Origin: CAZXGD01 sp046350455
GTDB taxonomy: Bacteria; Planctomycetota; Phycisphaerae; Phycisphaerales; SM1A02
Length of the DNA stretch: 21,569 nucleotides
Direction of reading: 5' to 3'
Assembly (NCBI GenBank): GCA_046350455.1
Contig: JAXMAM010000040.1
Location: 1 to 21,569 of the forward strand
Below are positions 1 to 7,037 of the stretch, piece by piece. The position numbers and the translations under genes are program-made. The notes beneath the pieces were generated by a model. It was not told where the DNA came from, searched no databases, and saw nothing but the letters and a program-made list of their open reading frames with translations. Position 1 is the stretch's first letter. Each line of letters opens with the position of its first letter.

Positions 1-351
1 CACGATCACCGCGTCAAGCTGGTGCTGGCGCACCGTATCCAGGCACTGCTGCGTGACGTCCTCAAAGATGGGCCCCTTGGTGGGATGCACGCTGGTGCAG
101 TACCGCTTGGGGTTGGCCCGGTTGTTGCTGCCCAGGATGGTGCCGCCGCGGTTCAGGATGCCGCTGACGTCCCGCGCGCTCAGCGGGCGCACGCGGTTTT
201 CGATGAGCCCCTGGAATCCATCCTCGATGCCCATCACTTCGATGCCGTAGCGCCAGATGGCGGTCTTGGTGACCGCGCGGATGACTGCGTTGAGGCCAGG
301 GCAGTCGCCCCCGCCAGTCAGGACACCAATTCGACGAATGGAGTGTGGCAT
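1..351 (-). CDS. pfkA: 6-phosphofructokinase, N-terminal 117 residues (runs off the window)
   Basis: This phosphofructokinase of the PfkA family phosphorylates fructose 6-phosphate to the 1,6-bisphosphate in glycolysis. Translation from the ATG whose first base is 351 opens MPHSIRRIGVLTGGGDCPGLN. The GGGDCPGLN phosphate-donor loop lies at residues 13-21 and is followed by NAVIR, a hallmark of the family. The GGTILGSNNRANP segment at residues 69-81 matches the second conserved nucleotide-site loop. The CPGLN form is common in the subgroup that includes pyrophosphate-dependent enzymes, whereas classical ATP enzymes more often have APGMN. The residues that decide ATP or PPi use lie beyond the window, so the donor is unresolved. 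The frame stays open to base 1, so the C-terminus is missing. The gene diverges from lysS across a 57-nt gap. Confidence 0.9.
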   Translation of the reverse strand, partial: MPHSIRRIGVLTGGGDCPGLNAVIRAVTKTAIWRYGIEVMGIEDGFQGLIENRVRPLSARDVSGILNRGGTILGSNNRANPKRYCTSVHPTKGPIFEDVTQQCLDTVRQHQLDAVIV

Positions 352-408
352 GCGAAGCCGCCCATTCTATCCCCAACCAGCATGCGGCTAGGATGCGCTG
401 TTCAAGCC
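352..408. promoter_or_regulatory. Divergent promoter region between pfkA and lysS
   Basis: This 57-nt gap must hold the start signals of both divergent genes. On the minus strand a TAGAAT hexamer (bases 369 to 364) would place transcription about 6 nt before the pfkA ATG. On the plus strand a TAGGAT hexamer at 389-394 would start transcription around 400-402, shortly before the lysS ATG at 409. I find no good -35 for either. The two candidate -10 elements lie 19 nt apart, so RNA polymerase binding could be mutually exclusive. This is inferred from motif and position only. Confidence 0.4.
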
Positions 409-1986
409 ATGAGCGCAGCACACGAAACCGACCCACACTCCACGCCGCAGGACGAGAGCGACCTGATCGCTGCCCGCCGCGCCAAGCTGCAGGTGCTGCG
501 CCAGGAGCATGGTGCAGAGCCCTATGGCCGCCGGCAGGATGGCCTGGTGCTGCTGAGCGTGGCGCGCGGCCTCTTCAGCGAGGACGCGCACGTGGCCTAC
601 GACCAGTCCACGCAGGCGCGCAAGCAGGACCCCAGCGCCACGCTCACCGACTCCCGCCCGCGCGCGCGCGTGGCTGGCCGCGTGGTGCAGCACCGCGACC
701 TGGGCAAGCTGGTCTTTGTCTGGCTGCGCGACTCCAGCGGCGACCTGCAGGTGAGCATCAGCAAGGCTGAGGTTCCAGAGCCGATCTTTGCGCTGGCCAA
801 GATGCTGGACTATGGCGACATCGTGGTGGCCGAAGGCGCGGTGGGCCGCACCAACCGCGGCGAGGTGTGCATCTGGGCCGCTGAGCTGGAGATGGCCTCC
901 AAGAGCCTGGCCCCACCGCCCGGCAAGTGGCACGGGCTGGAGGACGCGGAGCTGCGCTACCGGCGCCGCTACGTGGACATGTTTGCCAACCCGCAGACGG
1001 TGAAGGTCTTTGAGCAGCGCAGCCGCATCGTGAGCATGATCCGGCGCTTCATGGAGGACCGCGGCTACCTGGAGGTGGAGACCCCCATGATGCAGCCCAT
1101 GGCGGGTGGCGCTGCAGCGCGGCCGTTTGTGACGCACCACAACACGCTGGACATGGACCTGTACATGCGCGTGGCACCAGAGCTGTACCTGAAGCGCCTG
1201 ATGGTGGGCGGCATGCGGCGGGTCTTTGAGATCAACCGCAACTTCCGCAACGAGGGCGTGGACCGCAGCCACAATCCTGAATTCACAGCCATGGAGGCGT
1301 ACGAGGCCTTTGGCGACTACATGACCATGCTGGAGATGGTGGAGAGCCTGGTGCACCACGTGGCCTGCGCGGTGGCGGGCGCTGGCGAGGGTGGCGCTGG
1401 CCCAGTGCTGCCGTTTGCCGGCATGAACATTGACTACAGCAAGCCCTTCCAGCGCGTGCGCTACGAGGAGCTCTTCCAGCGCGCCTGGGGCTTTGACATG
1501 CGCGACGAAGCCAAGGTGCGCGCGGCTGGCAATGCCGCCCACATCGAGAAGGCAGATGTGCTGGACCACTGGCTGCTGGTGAACCATCTCTTTGAGGAGA
1601 AGGCCGAGGCGCTGCTGGATCCATGCAAGCCCACCTTCGTGCTGGACTACCCCAGCGCCATCAGCCCGCTCACCCGGCCCAGTCGCGTGCGGCCAGAGAT
1701 CGCAGAGCGCTGGGACCTGTTCATCGCTGGCATGGAGATCGGCCCCGCCTACACCGAGCTGAACGACCCGGACATCCAGCTGGCCAAGTTCACCGAGCAG
1801 CTGAAGGGCGCGGACGACGAGGAGTCCACCTTCCGCAGCCTGGACATGGACTTTGTGGAGAGCCTGCGCGTGGGCATGCCGCCCGCCGGCGGCATGGGCA
1901 TGGGCATTGACCGCCTGATCATGCTGCTGACCAACAGCGCCAGCATTCGCGATGTCATCCTCTTCCCGCTCATGCGGCCGGAGTGA
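409..1986 (+). CDS. lysS: Lysyl-tRNA synthetase (class II)
   Basis: The 525-aa class II enzyme charges tRNA-Lys with lysine in the cytoplasm. An N-terminal OB-fold anticodon-binding domain spans about residues 86-165 (RVAGRVVQHRDLGKLVFVWL). RRRYVD at 185-190 marks the entry to the catalytic core. Motif 1 lies around 211-232 (FMEDRGYLEVETPMMQP), motif 2 around 272-302 (FEINRNFRNEG, then NPEFTAMEAY) and motif 3 is GGMGMGIDR at 494-502. These are diagnostic for LysRS, and the length is normal (about 500). The frame is open further upstream, but the ATG at 409 gives an ordinary N-terminus and avoids running through the pfkA coding strand. An in-frame ATG at 382 is possible but lies upstream of the candidate -10. 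The exported transglutaminase gene starts 4 nt after the stop. Confidence 0.95.
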   Translation: MSAAHETDPHSTPQDESDLIAARRAKLQVLRQEHGAEPYGRRQDGLVLLSVARGLFSEDAHVAYDQSTQARKQDPSATLTDSRPRARVAGRVVQHRDLGKLVFVWLRDSSGDLQVSISKAEVPEPIFALAKMLDYGDIVVAEGAVGRTNRGEVCIWAAELEMASKSLAPPPGKWHGLEDAELRYRRRYVDMFANPQTVKVFEQRSRIVSMIRRFMEDRGYLEVETPMMQPMAGGAAARPFVTHHNTLDMDLYMRVAPELYLKRLMVGGMRRVFEINRNFRNEGVDRSHNPEFTAMEAYEAFGDYMTMLEMVESLVHHVACAVAGAGEGGAGPVLPFAGMNIDYSKPFQRVRYEELFQRAWGFDMRDEAKVRAAGNAAHIEKADVLDHWLLVNHLFEEKAEALLDPCKPTFVLDYPSAISPLTRPSRVRPEIAERWDLFIAGMEIGPAYTELNDPDIQLAKFTEQLKGADDEESTFRSLDMDFVESLRVGMPPAGGMGMGIDRLIMLLTNSASIRDVILFPLMRPE

Positions 1987-1990
1987 ACGC

Positions 1991-3517
1991 ATGGCCCCAG
2001 CCGGCACCAACCTGCGCTGGCGGACCACGTGGGCTGCAGTGTGCCTGGTGGCTGGCGCCATGGTGGCGCACGCTGCGGCCGCGGCAGACTGGGTGGTGGC
2101 GGAGGAGCGCTGGTACCAGATGCTCCTTGCGGGAACGCCCTGCGGCTTCACGCACGAGGTGGTGGAGAAGGCCGACGGCAAAGTCCGCAGCTCCACGCAG
2201 AGCGAGATGCGCCTGGGCCGCATGGGCCAGGCTGTGGTGGTGAAGAGCCGCACTGCGTTTACGGAGACAAGCGATGGCAAGCCCATCGAGGCAGTCATCG
2301 AGAAGGAGACGGGCGCAGCCCCGGTGCGCACGCGCTGGCTCTTCAACGCAGACTCGCTTGACATCGTGGACGAGCAGGGCGGCCGCACGTCCGCCCGCCG
2401 CGTCAAGCTGCCCACGCAGCCGTGGCTGACGCCTGGCGCAGCGCGCGAGTTCGTGCGCCGCCGCGTGACAGGCGGGGCGGAGTCGCTCTCCTACTGGACG
2501 GTGGACCCGGAGTCTGGCCCGGAGGCGGTGCGCGTGGACAGCAAGCGCGTGGGCAAGGGCTCCATGCAGGTGGAGGGCCGCACGCTGAGCACCACGCAGT
2601 GGGAGTCGCGCAACAGCATGATCAGCAAGCCCAGCACAGAAGAGCTGTCTGCCGACGGCGTGCTGCTGCTGAGCCGGTCGGACCTGGGCGTGGGCGTGCT
2701 GGAGGCGCGCCTGACCAGCAAGGACGTGGCCACCAGCGGCAAGGGCAGCGCAGAGGTCATGGCCCGCACGTTTGTGCCGCTGAAGCAGGATGGCAGCGCG
2801 TTGTGGACCTCCAGGCAGGCCAAGGTGCGCCTGGTGAGCGCCAGCGGCAAGCTGGGCACGCTCCCCACGGCTGGCGCGCAGACGTTCACGCGCGTGGGCC
2901 CTGCAGAGGCCACCGTGGCGCTGGACGTCTCCACGCCGCAGAAGGCAGAGCGTGGAGAGGACAAAGATCAGCGCTACCGGCGCGCCAGCGTGATGGTGGA
3001 TTCGGACGACCCGCGCATCGCAGCCTTGGCGGACAAGGCGCTGGCTGGCGTGCCCGCCCAGCCCATGGCGCGCATCGCCGCACTGCGCACAGCGGTGGCC
3101 AAGCACCTGGTGAACAAGAACCTGGCCAGCGGGTTTGCCACGGCCAGCGAGGCGGTCGTCAGCCGCGCGGGGGACTGCACAGAGCACGCGGTTCTGCTGG
3201 CGGCGCTCCTGCGGCACGCGGGCATTCCTTCACGCGTGGCCAGCGGCCTCCTCTATGTGGCGCAGGTGGGCCAGCAGCGCAACGCGTACGGCTGGCACAT
3301 GTGGACCCAGGCGCTGGTGGACGGCGCGTGGGTGGATGCAGACGCAGTGCTGCCGGCCGACGGCCCCATCTTCAGCGCAGGGCACCTGCTGGTGGCCACC
3401 AGCGCAGCCGATGGAGCCACCATGGACGCTGACTTTGCGCGCGTGGTGGAGCTGATCGGCGACTTGCAGATTCAACTGCTCTCCGTGAACGGTGCGCCCG
3501 CAGGAGCCCAGCCATGA
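1991..3517 (+). CDS. Exported transglutaminase-like domain protein
   Basis: This is a 508-aa secreted or periplasmic protein. Residues 1-32 form a signal peptide: a basic start, the hydrophobic stretch WAAVCLVAGAMVAHAAAA, and an Ala-rich cleavage area. The C-terminal third is a transglutaminase-like (papain-fold) domain with a complete triad. Cys396 sits in RAGDCTEHAVLLAALLRHAGIPSR written out as GDCTEHAVLLAALLR, His436 in GWHMWTQ, and the Asp is probably Asp451 in AWVDADAVLP. Bacterial members act as proteases or protein-modifying enzymes; the substrate here is unknown. The 300 residues between have no motif I recognise. The ATG at 1991 was chosen because it directly precedes the signal peptide and follows the lysS stop by 4 nt. 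The stop overlaps the nnrD start in ATGA, suggesting coupled translation. Confidence 0.8.
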   Translation: MAPAGTNLRWRTTWAAVCLVAGAMVAHAAAAADWVVAEERWYQMLLAGTPCGFTHEVVEKADGKVRSSTQSEMRLGRMGQAVVVKSRTAFTETSDGKPIEAVIEKETGAAPVRTRWLFNADSLDIVDEQGGRTSARRVKLPTQPWLTPGAAREFVRRRVTGGAESLSYWTVDPESGPEAVRVDSKRVGKGSMQVEGRTLSTTQWESRNSMISKPSTEELSADGVLLLSRSDLGVGVLEARLTSKDVATSGKGSAEVMARTFVPLKQDGSALWTSRQAKVRLVSASGKLGTLPTAGAQTFTRVGPAEATVALDVSTPQKAERGEDKDQRYRRASVMVDSDDPRIAALADKALAGVPAQPMARIAALRTAVAKHLVNKNLASGFATASEAVVSRAGDCTEHAVLLAALLRHAGIPSRVASGLLYVAQVGQQRNAYGWHMWTQALVDGAWVDADAVLPADGPIFSAGHLLVATSAADGATMDADFARVVELIGDLQIQLLSVNGAPAGAQP

Positions 3518-4416
3518 GCAACGCGCCGCCGGTCCCGCTCCCAGCACGCGACCCTTCCGGGCACAAGGGCACGTTTGGTTCGGTGTGCGTGGTGGCCGGC
3601 AGCGCAGCGCCACCCACAGTCATGCTGGGGAGCGCGGCATTGGTGGCGCTGGGCGCGCTGCGGGCGGGTGCTTCGCTGTGCCAGGTGGCAGCACCGCAGC
3701 CACTCCTGCCGTTTGTGCTGGAGGCCGTGACCTCTGCCACGGGCATCGCGCTGCCAGTGGATGAGCATGGCCACCTGTTGCCAAGCGGTGTGGCGGCCTC
3801 GCTGGACATGGCTGCTGCGCGCGCGCACGTGCTGGCGGTGGGGCCGGGCCTGGGCACCAGCTTTGCCGCGCAGCAGGTGGTCATGCGGCTGGTGTCGCAT
3901 GAGACCGTGCGGCCAGTGGTGCTGGACGCAGACGCGCTCAACTGCCTGGCGCTCACGCCGCAGTTCCTGCAGGACTTCCGCGCCAGAGCGGTGATCACGC
4001 CGCACCCAGCGGAGTATGCGCGGCTGGCCCGCGCGCTTTCCTTGCCGGAAGACGCAGTGACGCCCGCCGTGCGGCAGGCCGCCGCAGAGCGGCTGGCGCA
4101 GCGCATGGCAGCGGTGGTGGTGCTCAAGGGCCACCGCACGGTGGTCAGCGACGGCGCTCGCACCTGGACCTGCAGCCACGGCAACGACGTGCTGGCGGTG
4201 GGCGGCAGCGGCGACGTGCTGACAGGCGTGGTGGCTGGCCTCCTGGCGCAATGGCATTCCAGTCTGGGCTTGTATGAATGCGCATGCCTGGCTGTGCAGG
4301 CGCATGCATTGGCTGGCGAGCGCTGGGCTGCGCACACCGGCGGAACGGCCGGCATGCTGGCGCAGGAGCTGGCGGCAGAGGTGCCTGCGGTTCTGCCGCT
4401 CCTCCGCGGCGCGTAG
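3514..4416 (+). CDS. nnrD: ADP/ATP-dependent (S)-NAD(P)H-hydrate dehydratase
   Basis: The 300-aa metabolite-repair enzyme returns hydrated, damaged NADH or NADPH (NAD(P)HX) to the active cofactor using a nucleotide. It has the ribokinase-like YjeF C-terminal fold with the expected series of motifs: GHKGTFG at 16-22, GPGLG at 110-114, LDADALN at 137-143, TPHPAEYARL at 162-171, KGHRTVV at 205-211 and the catalytic GGSGDVLTG at 230-238. The NnrE epimerase domain, often fused in front, is absent, so epimerisation must be encoded elsewhere or left spontaneous. The start overlaps the preceding stop by 4 nt, so expression is probably coupled to the transglutaminase gene although the two functions are not obviously related. 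Confidence 0.92.
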   Translation: MSNAPPVPLPARDPSGHKGTFGSVCVVAGSAAPPTVMLGSAALVALGALRAGASLCQVAAPQPLLPFVLEAVTSATGIALPVDEHGHLLPSGVAASLDMAAARAHVLAVGPGLGTSFAAQQVVMRLVSHETVRPVVLDADALNCLALTPQFLQDFRARAVITPHPAEYARLARALSLPEDAVTPAVRQAAAERLAQRMAAVVVLKGHRTVVSDGARTWTCSHGNDVLAVGGSGDVLTGVVAGLLAQWHSSLGLYECACLAVQAHALAGERWAAHTGGTAGMLAQELAAEVPAVLPLLRGA

Positions 4417-4427
4417 CAGCGCGCGGC

Positions 4428-4433
4428 TAGACT
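4428..4433 (+). promoter_or_regulatory. Candidate -10 element giving a leaderless or near-leaderless transcript
   Basis: TAGACT lies in the 23-nt gap between nnrD and the OB/HD gene. The usual 6-7 nt spacing from -10 to start would place +1 at or next to the A of the ATG at 4440. No -35 is visible and no Shine-Dalgarno lies between the hexamer and the start. The same GGCTAG context precedes lysS. The assignment is inferred from motif and position. Confidence 0.35.
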
Positions 4434-4439
4434 CGCGGC

Positions 4440-5468
4440 ATGGCCAACGCAACTGCCAACAGGCGGCCGCACGTCGCAGTCGAGGACATCCGCCCACACA
4501 CCTACGTGGACGGCGTCTACGCGCTGGTCAATCCGCAGGTGGGCACCGCCAAGAACGGCAAGCACTACCTGAAGGCGCTGGTGCGCGACGCCACCGGCGA
4601 GGTGCCCGTGCGCCAGTGGACCTTCGACGAGTCGCAGATTGGCGAGGTGGCGCGCACGGGGTTCGTGCTCATCGGCGGGCAGGCGCAGGACTACAACGGG
4701 CAGACGCAGATCGTGCTGGACACCATCAAGTCCATCGAGGTGGGCCTGGAGGAGCTGGCGCGCCTCTTGCCCACCACGCGGCATGACATCAACGGGATGT
4801 TCGAGGAGGTCCGCCGCATCATGGGCTCGCTGCAGCATCCAGCCATGCGCGCGCTGGCGGACGCCTACCTGGGCAACGAGCCACTCATGGAGCGCTTCAA
4901 GCAGGCGCCCGCAGCGGTCAGCGTGCATCACGCGTGGATCGGCGGCCTGCTGGAGCACACGCTGCAGCTGCTGCGCCTGGCAGAGGTGATGCTGCCGCAC
5001 TATCCGGCGCTCAACCGGGACATCGTGCTCATGGGCCTGCTGCTGCATGACCTGGGCAAGACCACCGAGCTCAGCTGGGATCGCGGCTTCCAGTACACGC
5101 TGGAGGGCAACCTGCTGGGCCACACCGTGAAGGGCGCCATCCTGCTCACCGCCATGGCCAACAAGTCTGCACGGGACTCGGGGCAGAAGCTCTCGCCCGA
5201 GGCGCTCATGGTGCTGCAGCATGTGGTCATCAGCCATCACGGCTCGCTGGAGTACGGCGCTGCCAAGCTGCCTGCCACGCCAGAGGCCATCTTTGTGGCC
5301 ATGCTGGACAACCTGGACGCCAAGACTGCGGTGGCGCTGCACGCTGCACAGCGCGGCCGGACCATCGAGCCAGGGCAGGAGTTCACCGACCGCGTGTGGA
5401 GCATTGACACGCGCATCTACCGCCCCGATCCGCTGGCCATGCCAGCGGCCGACAATCCCGCGGAATAG
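4440..5468 (+). CDS. OB-fold plus HD-domain protein, YhaM-like 3'-5' exoribonuclease
   Basis: The 342-aa protein combines an N-terminal OB-type nucleic-acid-binding domain (about residues 14-100, including KHYLKALVRDATGEVPVRQW) with a C-terminal HD metal-dependent phosphohydrolase domain. Metal-site candidates are His163/His164 and His173 (HHAWIGGLLEHT), the signature His203-Asp204 (LLHDLGKTTE), His228, His266-His267 (ISHHGSLEYG) and Asp290/Asp293 (MLDNLDAKT). This architecture and length match the Bacillus YhaM/CbfI family, which degrades single-stranded RNA or DNA from the 3' end. The cytoplasmic nuclease role here is inferred from architecture; another HD phosphohydrolase activity is possible. 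No Shine-Dalgarno is seen, and a TAGACT box lies 7-12 nt before the ATG. It ends 49 nt from the converging 504-aa gene. Confidence 0.78.
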   Translation: MANATANRRPHVAVEDIRPHTYVDGVYALVNPQVGTAKNGKHYLKALVRDATGEVPVRQWTFDESQIGEVARTGFVLIGGQAQDYNGQTQIVLDTIKSIEVGLEELARLLPTTRHDINGMFEEVRRIMGSLQHPAMRALADAYLGNEPLMERFKQAPAAVSVHHAWIGGLLEHTLQLLRLAEVMLPHYPALNRDIVLMGLLLHDLGKTTELSWDRGFQYTLEGNLLGHTVKGAILLTAMANKSARDSGQKLSPEALMVLQHVVISHHGSLEYGAAKLPATPEAIFVAMLDNLDAKTAVALHAAQRGRTIEPGQEFTDRVWSIDTRIYRPDPLAMPAADNPAE

Positions 5469-5517
5469 TCCGAGCGCCAGAAGAGGGGGCGTGCAGGGTG
5501 GGTCGCGCGGCGGCCCG
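5469..5517. other. Convergent intergenic gap
   Basis: These 49 nt separate the stop of the plus-strand OB/HD gene from the stop of the minus-strand 504-aa gene. The stretch is G-rich on the plus strand. I see no perfect GC hairpin followed by a T run on either strand, so I cannot place an intrinsic terminator here. Confidence 0.5.
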
Positions 5518-7032
5518 CTACGTGCGTGTGCGCGCCGAATCCGCCCCTTGCGCCGCGCTGGCCGCGTGGGTCTCCTGTGCTGCGTGCGTCTCCTGTGCAG
5601 CGTGGGTGATGCGGTCCACCGCATCCTTCACCATCTCTGGCGGGTAGAGCGGCACGGCCCATGTGCGTTCTGCGCGGATGGTGGCTTCACGCACGCGCGC
5701 GCGGTCTGCTTCTTCGCGCTGCATCAAGGCGCCCAGTTCGTGCACTCGAGCTTCGCGGGCGCGGGCCAGTTCTTCATGCATGGCCCGCCACGCCGCGCGG
5801 CGCTCGGCCGAACGCCGTGGAAGCGCGTTCACCGCTGCCAGCAGCGCCAGCTTGTGCGCGCTGGGGCCAGCAGCGGCCGCGCCCGCACCGGCCTGCGCGT
5901 CAGCACCCCCAAACGCCCCATCTGGGTCAAACCAGGCGCGGCGGCGGATGCTGGGCGTGACGGGCGAATCGTGCTCGGTAGCAAACGAAAGGCGCAACGT
6001 GGCTGTGGCCATGTCAAATGGGGGCAGGGTGGCGCCCAGCCATTCGTGCATGAAGCGTTCCGTGGCTTGTTCGTACACGTGTCCGCCGGTGCCGTGCACA
6101 AAGCGGCTGCAGAGCGCAGCGCGCGCAATGGCGCTTGTCAGGAATGCGCGTGGCGCCAGCGGTGCGGTGGTCCCGCGCAGCGCGGGGAGTTCATGCGAGG
6201 TCACTGCGCGGCGAACGCCATCAGCGCCCCACGTCCAGAAGGGCAGTTCGGTGCCGGCGTCGCCGCGGTGCTGCAGCGGCCGCGCCACGCGCGCCACGCT
6301 GCGCGCTGCCGTGTTGAATGCTCGAACGCACGCAGCTGGATCGCGTTGCGCGCGCTCCAGAAGAGCGTCACCCAAGGTGGTGCGCAGAAGCGCGCTGGTG
6401 CGTGTCCAGGCTGGGCCGTCCACAGGTGGTCCGCACAGCGCGCGCATGGCCAGCCAGGCCTGCGCTGCGCCGTCGGGCGCTGGTGCGCGCAGCGCGCGCT
6501 CGATGCGGGCCACGCCCACTTCCACGCACGGCAGCGCGAACGATGCGTCGCCCAACTGCAGCGGCATGGGAAGGCCTGCTGGATAGGCACACGCCACCAC
6601 ACCTGCGCGAGCCGCCGGCCCAAACAGGTGCGTGACAGTGGTGAGCACGGTGCTCGCGCTGCTCGCATTGCCTGCGCTGCCCGCGCTGCCCGCGCTGCCC
6701 GCACGCTCCGCAGCGCGCGTCATCACGGGTACGCGGAAGGACAGCGGTGGCCGCACGTCAGTGTCCACCAGCAGATGGACCACCTGTGCTGGATGCGCGC
6801 TGCTCTCTGGCGCGCTGACTGCGAGCGCGTGGGCCCACGCGTACTTGGCCAAGATGCCCGGGTGCCACAGTTCAGCCTGGTGTCCGGTGCCAGCAGTGAG
6901 CACGGTGTCTGGCAGCCCCAGCTCCTTGGCTGTGGTGCGCCGCCAGAAATCCAGCGGCTTGCCCAGCAGCTCACCCTGTGCCGGGCGCAGCGGGCCAGCG
7001 CTGGTCACAGTGATCACAGGGGCGTCCGCCAT
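5518..7032 (-). CDS. Conserved-looking protein of unknown function with GHQ motif and C-terminal coiled coil
   Basis: I do not recognise the family of this 504-aa protein. The first 100 residues look most structured: GKPLDFWRRTTAKELGLP, then TAGTGHQAELWHPGILAKYA at 46-65 and VVHLLVDTD at 84-92. The pattern of a T-G-H/Q-Q loop followed by a helix ending in K-Y, then a strand ending in acidic residues, recalls the Rossmann core of BshC (bacillithiol cysteine-adding enzyme). BshC also has a comparable length and a helical coiled-coil domain. This is weak analogy only. Residues 112-121 are a GSA repeat. A charged helical stretch rich in Arg, Glu and Ala near 420-480 looks like a coiled coil, and the C-terminus holds a near-duplicated THAAQE. 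The ATG at 7032 follows the glycosyltransferase stop by 5 nt; a longer open frame upstream overlaps that gene and was rejected. It is third in the minus-strand operon. Confidence 0.7.
   Translation of the reverse strand: MADAPVITVTSAGPLRPAQGELLGKPLDFWRRTTAKELGLPDTVLTAGTGHQAELWHPGILAKYAWAHALAVSAPESSAHPAQVVHLLVDTDVRPPLSFRVPVMTRAAERAGSAGSAGSAGNASSASTVLTTVTHLFGPAARAGVVACAYPAGLPMPLQLGDASFALPCVEVGVARIERALRAPAPDGAAQAWLAMRALCGPPVDGPAWTRTSALLRTTLGDALLERAQRDPAACVRAFNTAARSVARVARPLQHRGDAGTELPFWTWGADGVRRAVTSHELPALRGTTAPLAPRAFLTSAIARAALCSRFVHGTGGHVYEQATERFMHEWLGATLPPFDMATATLRLSFATEHDSPVTPSIRRRAWFDPDGAFGGADAQAGAGAAAAGPSAHKLALLAAVNALPRRSAERRAAWRAMHEELARAREARVHELGALMQREEADRARVREATIRAERTWAVPLYPPEMVKDAVDRITHAAQETHAAQETHAASAAQGADSARTRT
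5564..5608. repeat. 18-bp tandem repeat, two and a half copies
   Basis: GCGTGGGTCTCCTGTGCT is followed directly by a copy with two substitutions and then by a partial third copy. It lies in frame within the 3' end of the 504-aa gene and encodes the THAAQE repeats on the minus strand. It looks like recent slippage or duplication in a dispensable C-terminal tail. Confidence 0.75.
6670..6703. repeat. 9-bp tandem repeat encoding GSA units
   Basis: The unit CTGCCCGCG repeats about three times on the plus strand. In the minus-strand gene it encodes the flexible GSAGSAGSAG stretch at residues 112-121, between the GHQ-containing N-terminal part and the rest. The unit is a multiple of three, so copy-number changes would keep the frame. 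Confidence 0.65.
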
Positions 7033-7037
7033 GCTGT

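Noticed and set aside
22..408. Extension of the lysS reading frame 129 codons upstream
   Set aside because: It lies antisense to the clearly recognisable phosphofructokinase N-terminus and has no LysRS similarity; ATG 409 gives a normal length.
388..2415. Minus-strand open frame of 675 codons across lysS
   Set aside because: It is antisense to motif-bearing lysS and is His/Ala/Val-rich as expected from the complement of GC-rich codons. Shadow frame.
3372..5624. Minus-strand open frame of 750 codons
   Set aside because: It runs antisense to nnrD and the OB/HD gene and shows no recognisable motifs; open only because of high GC.
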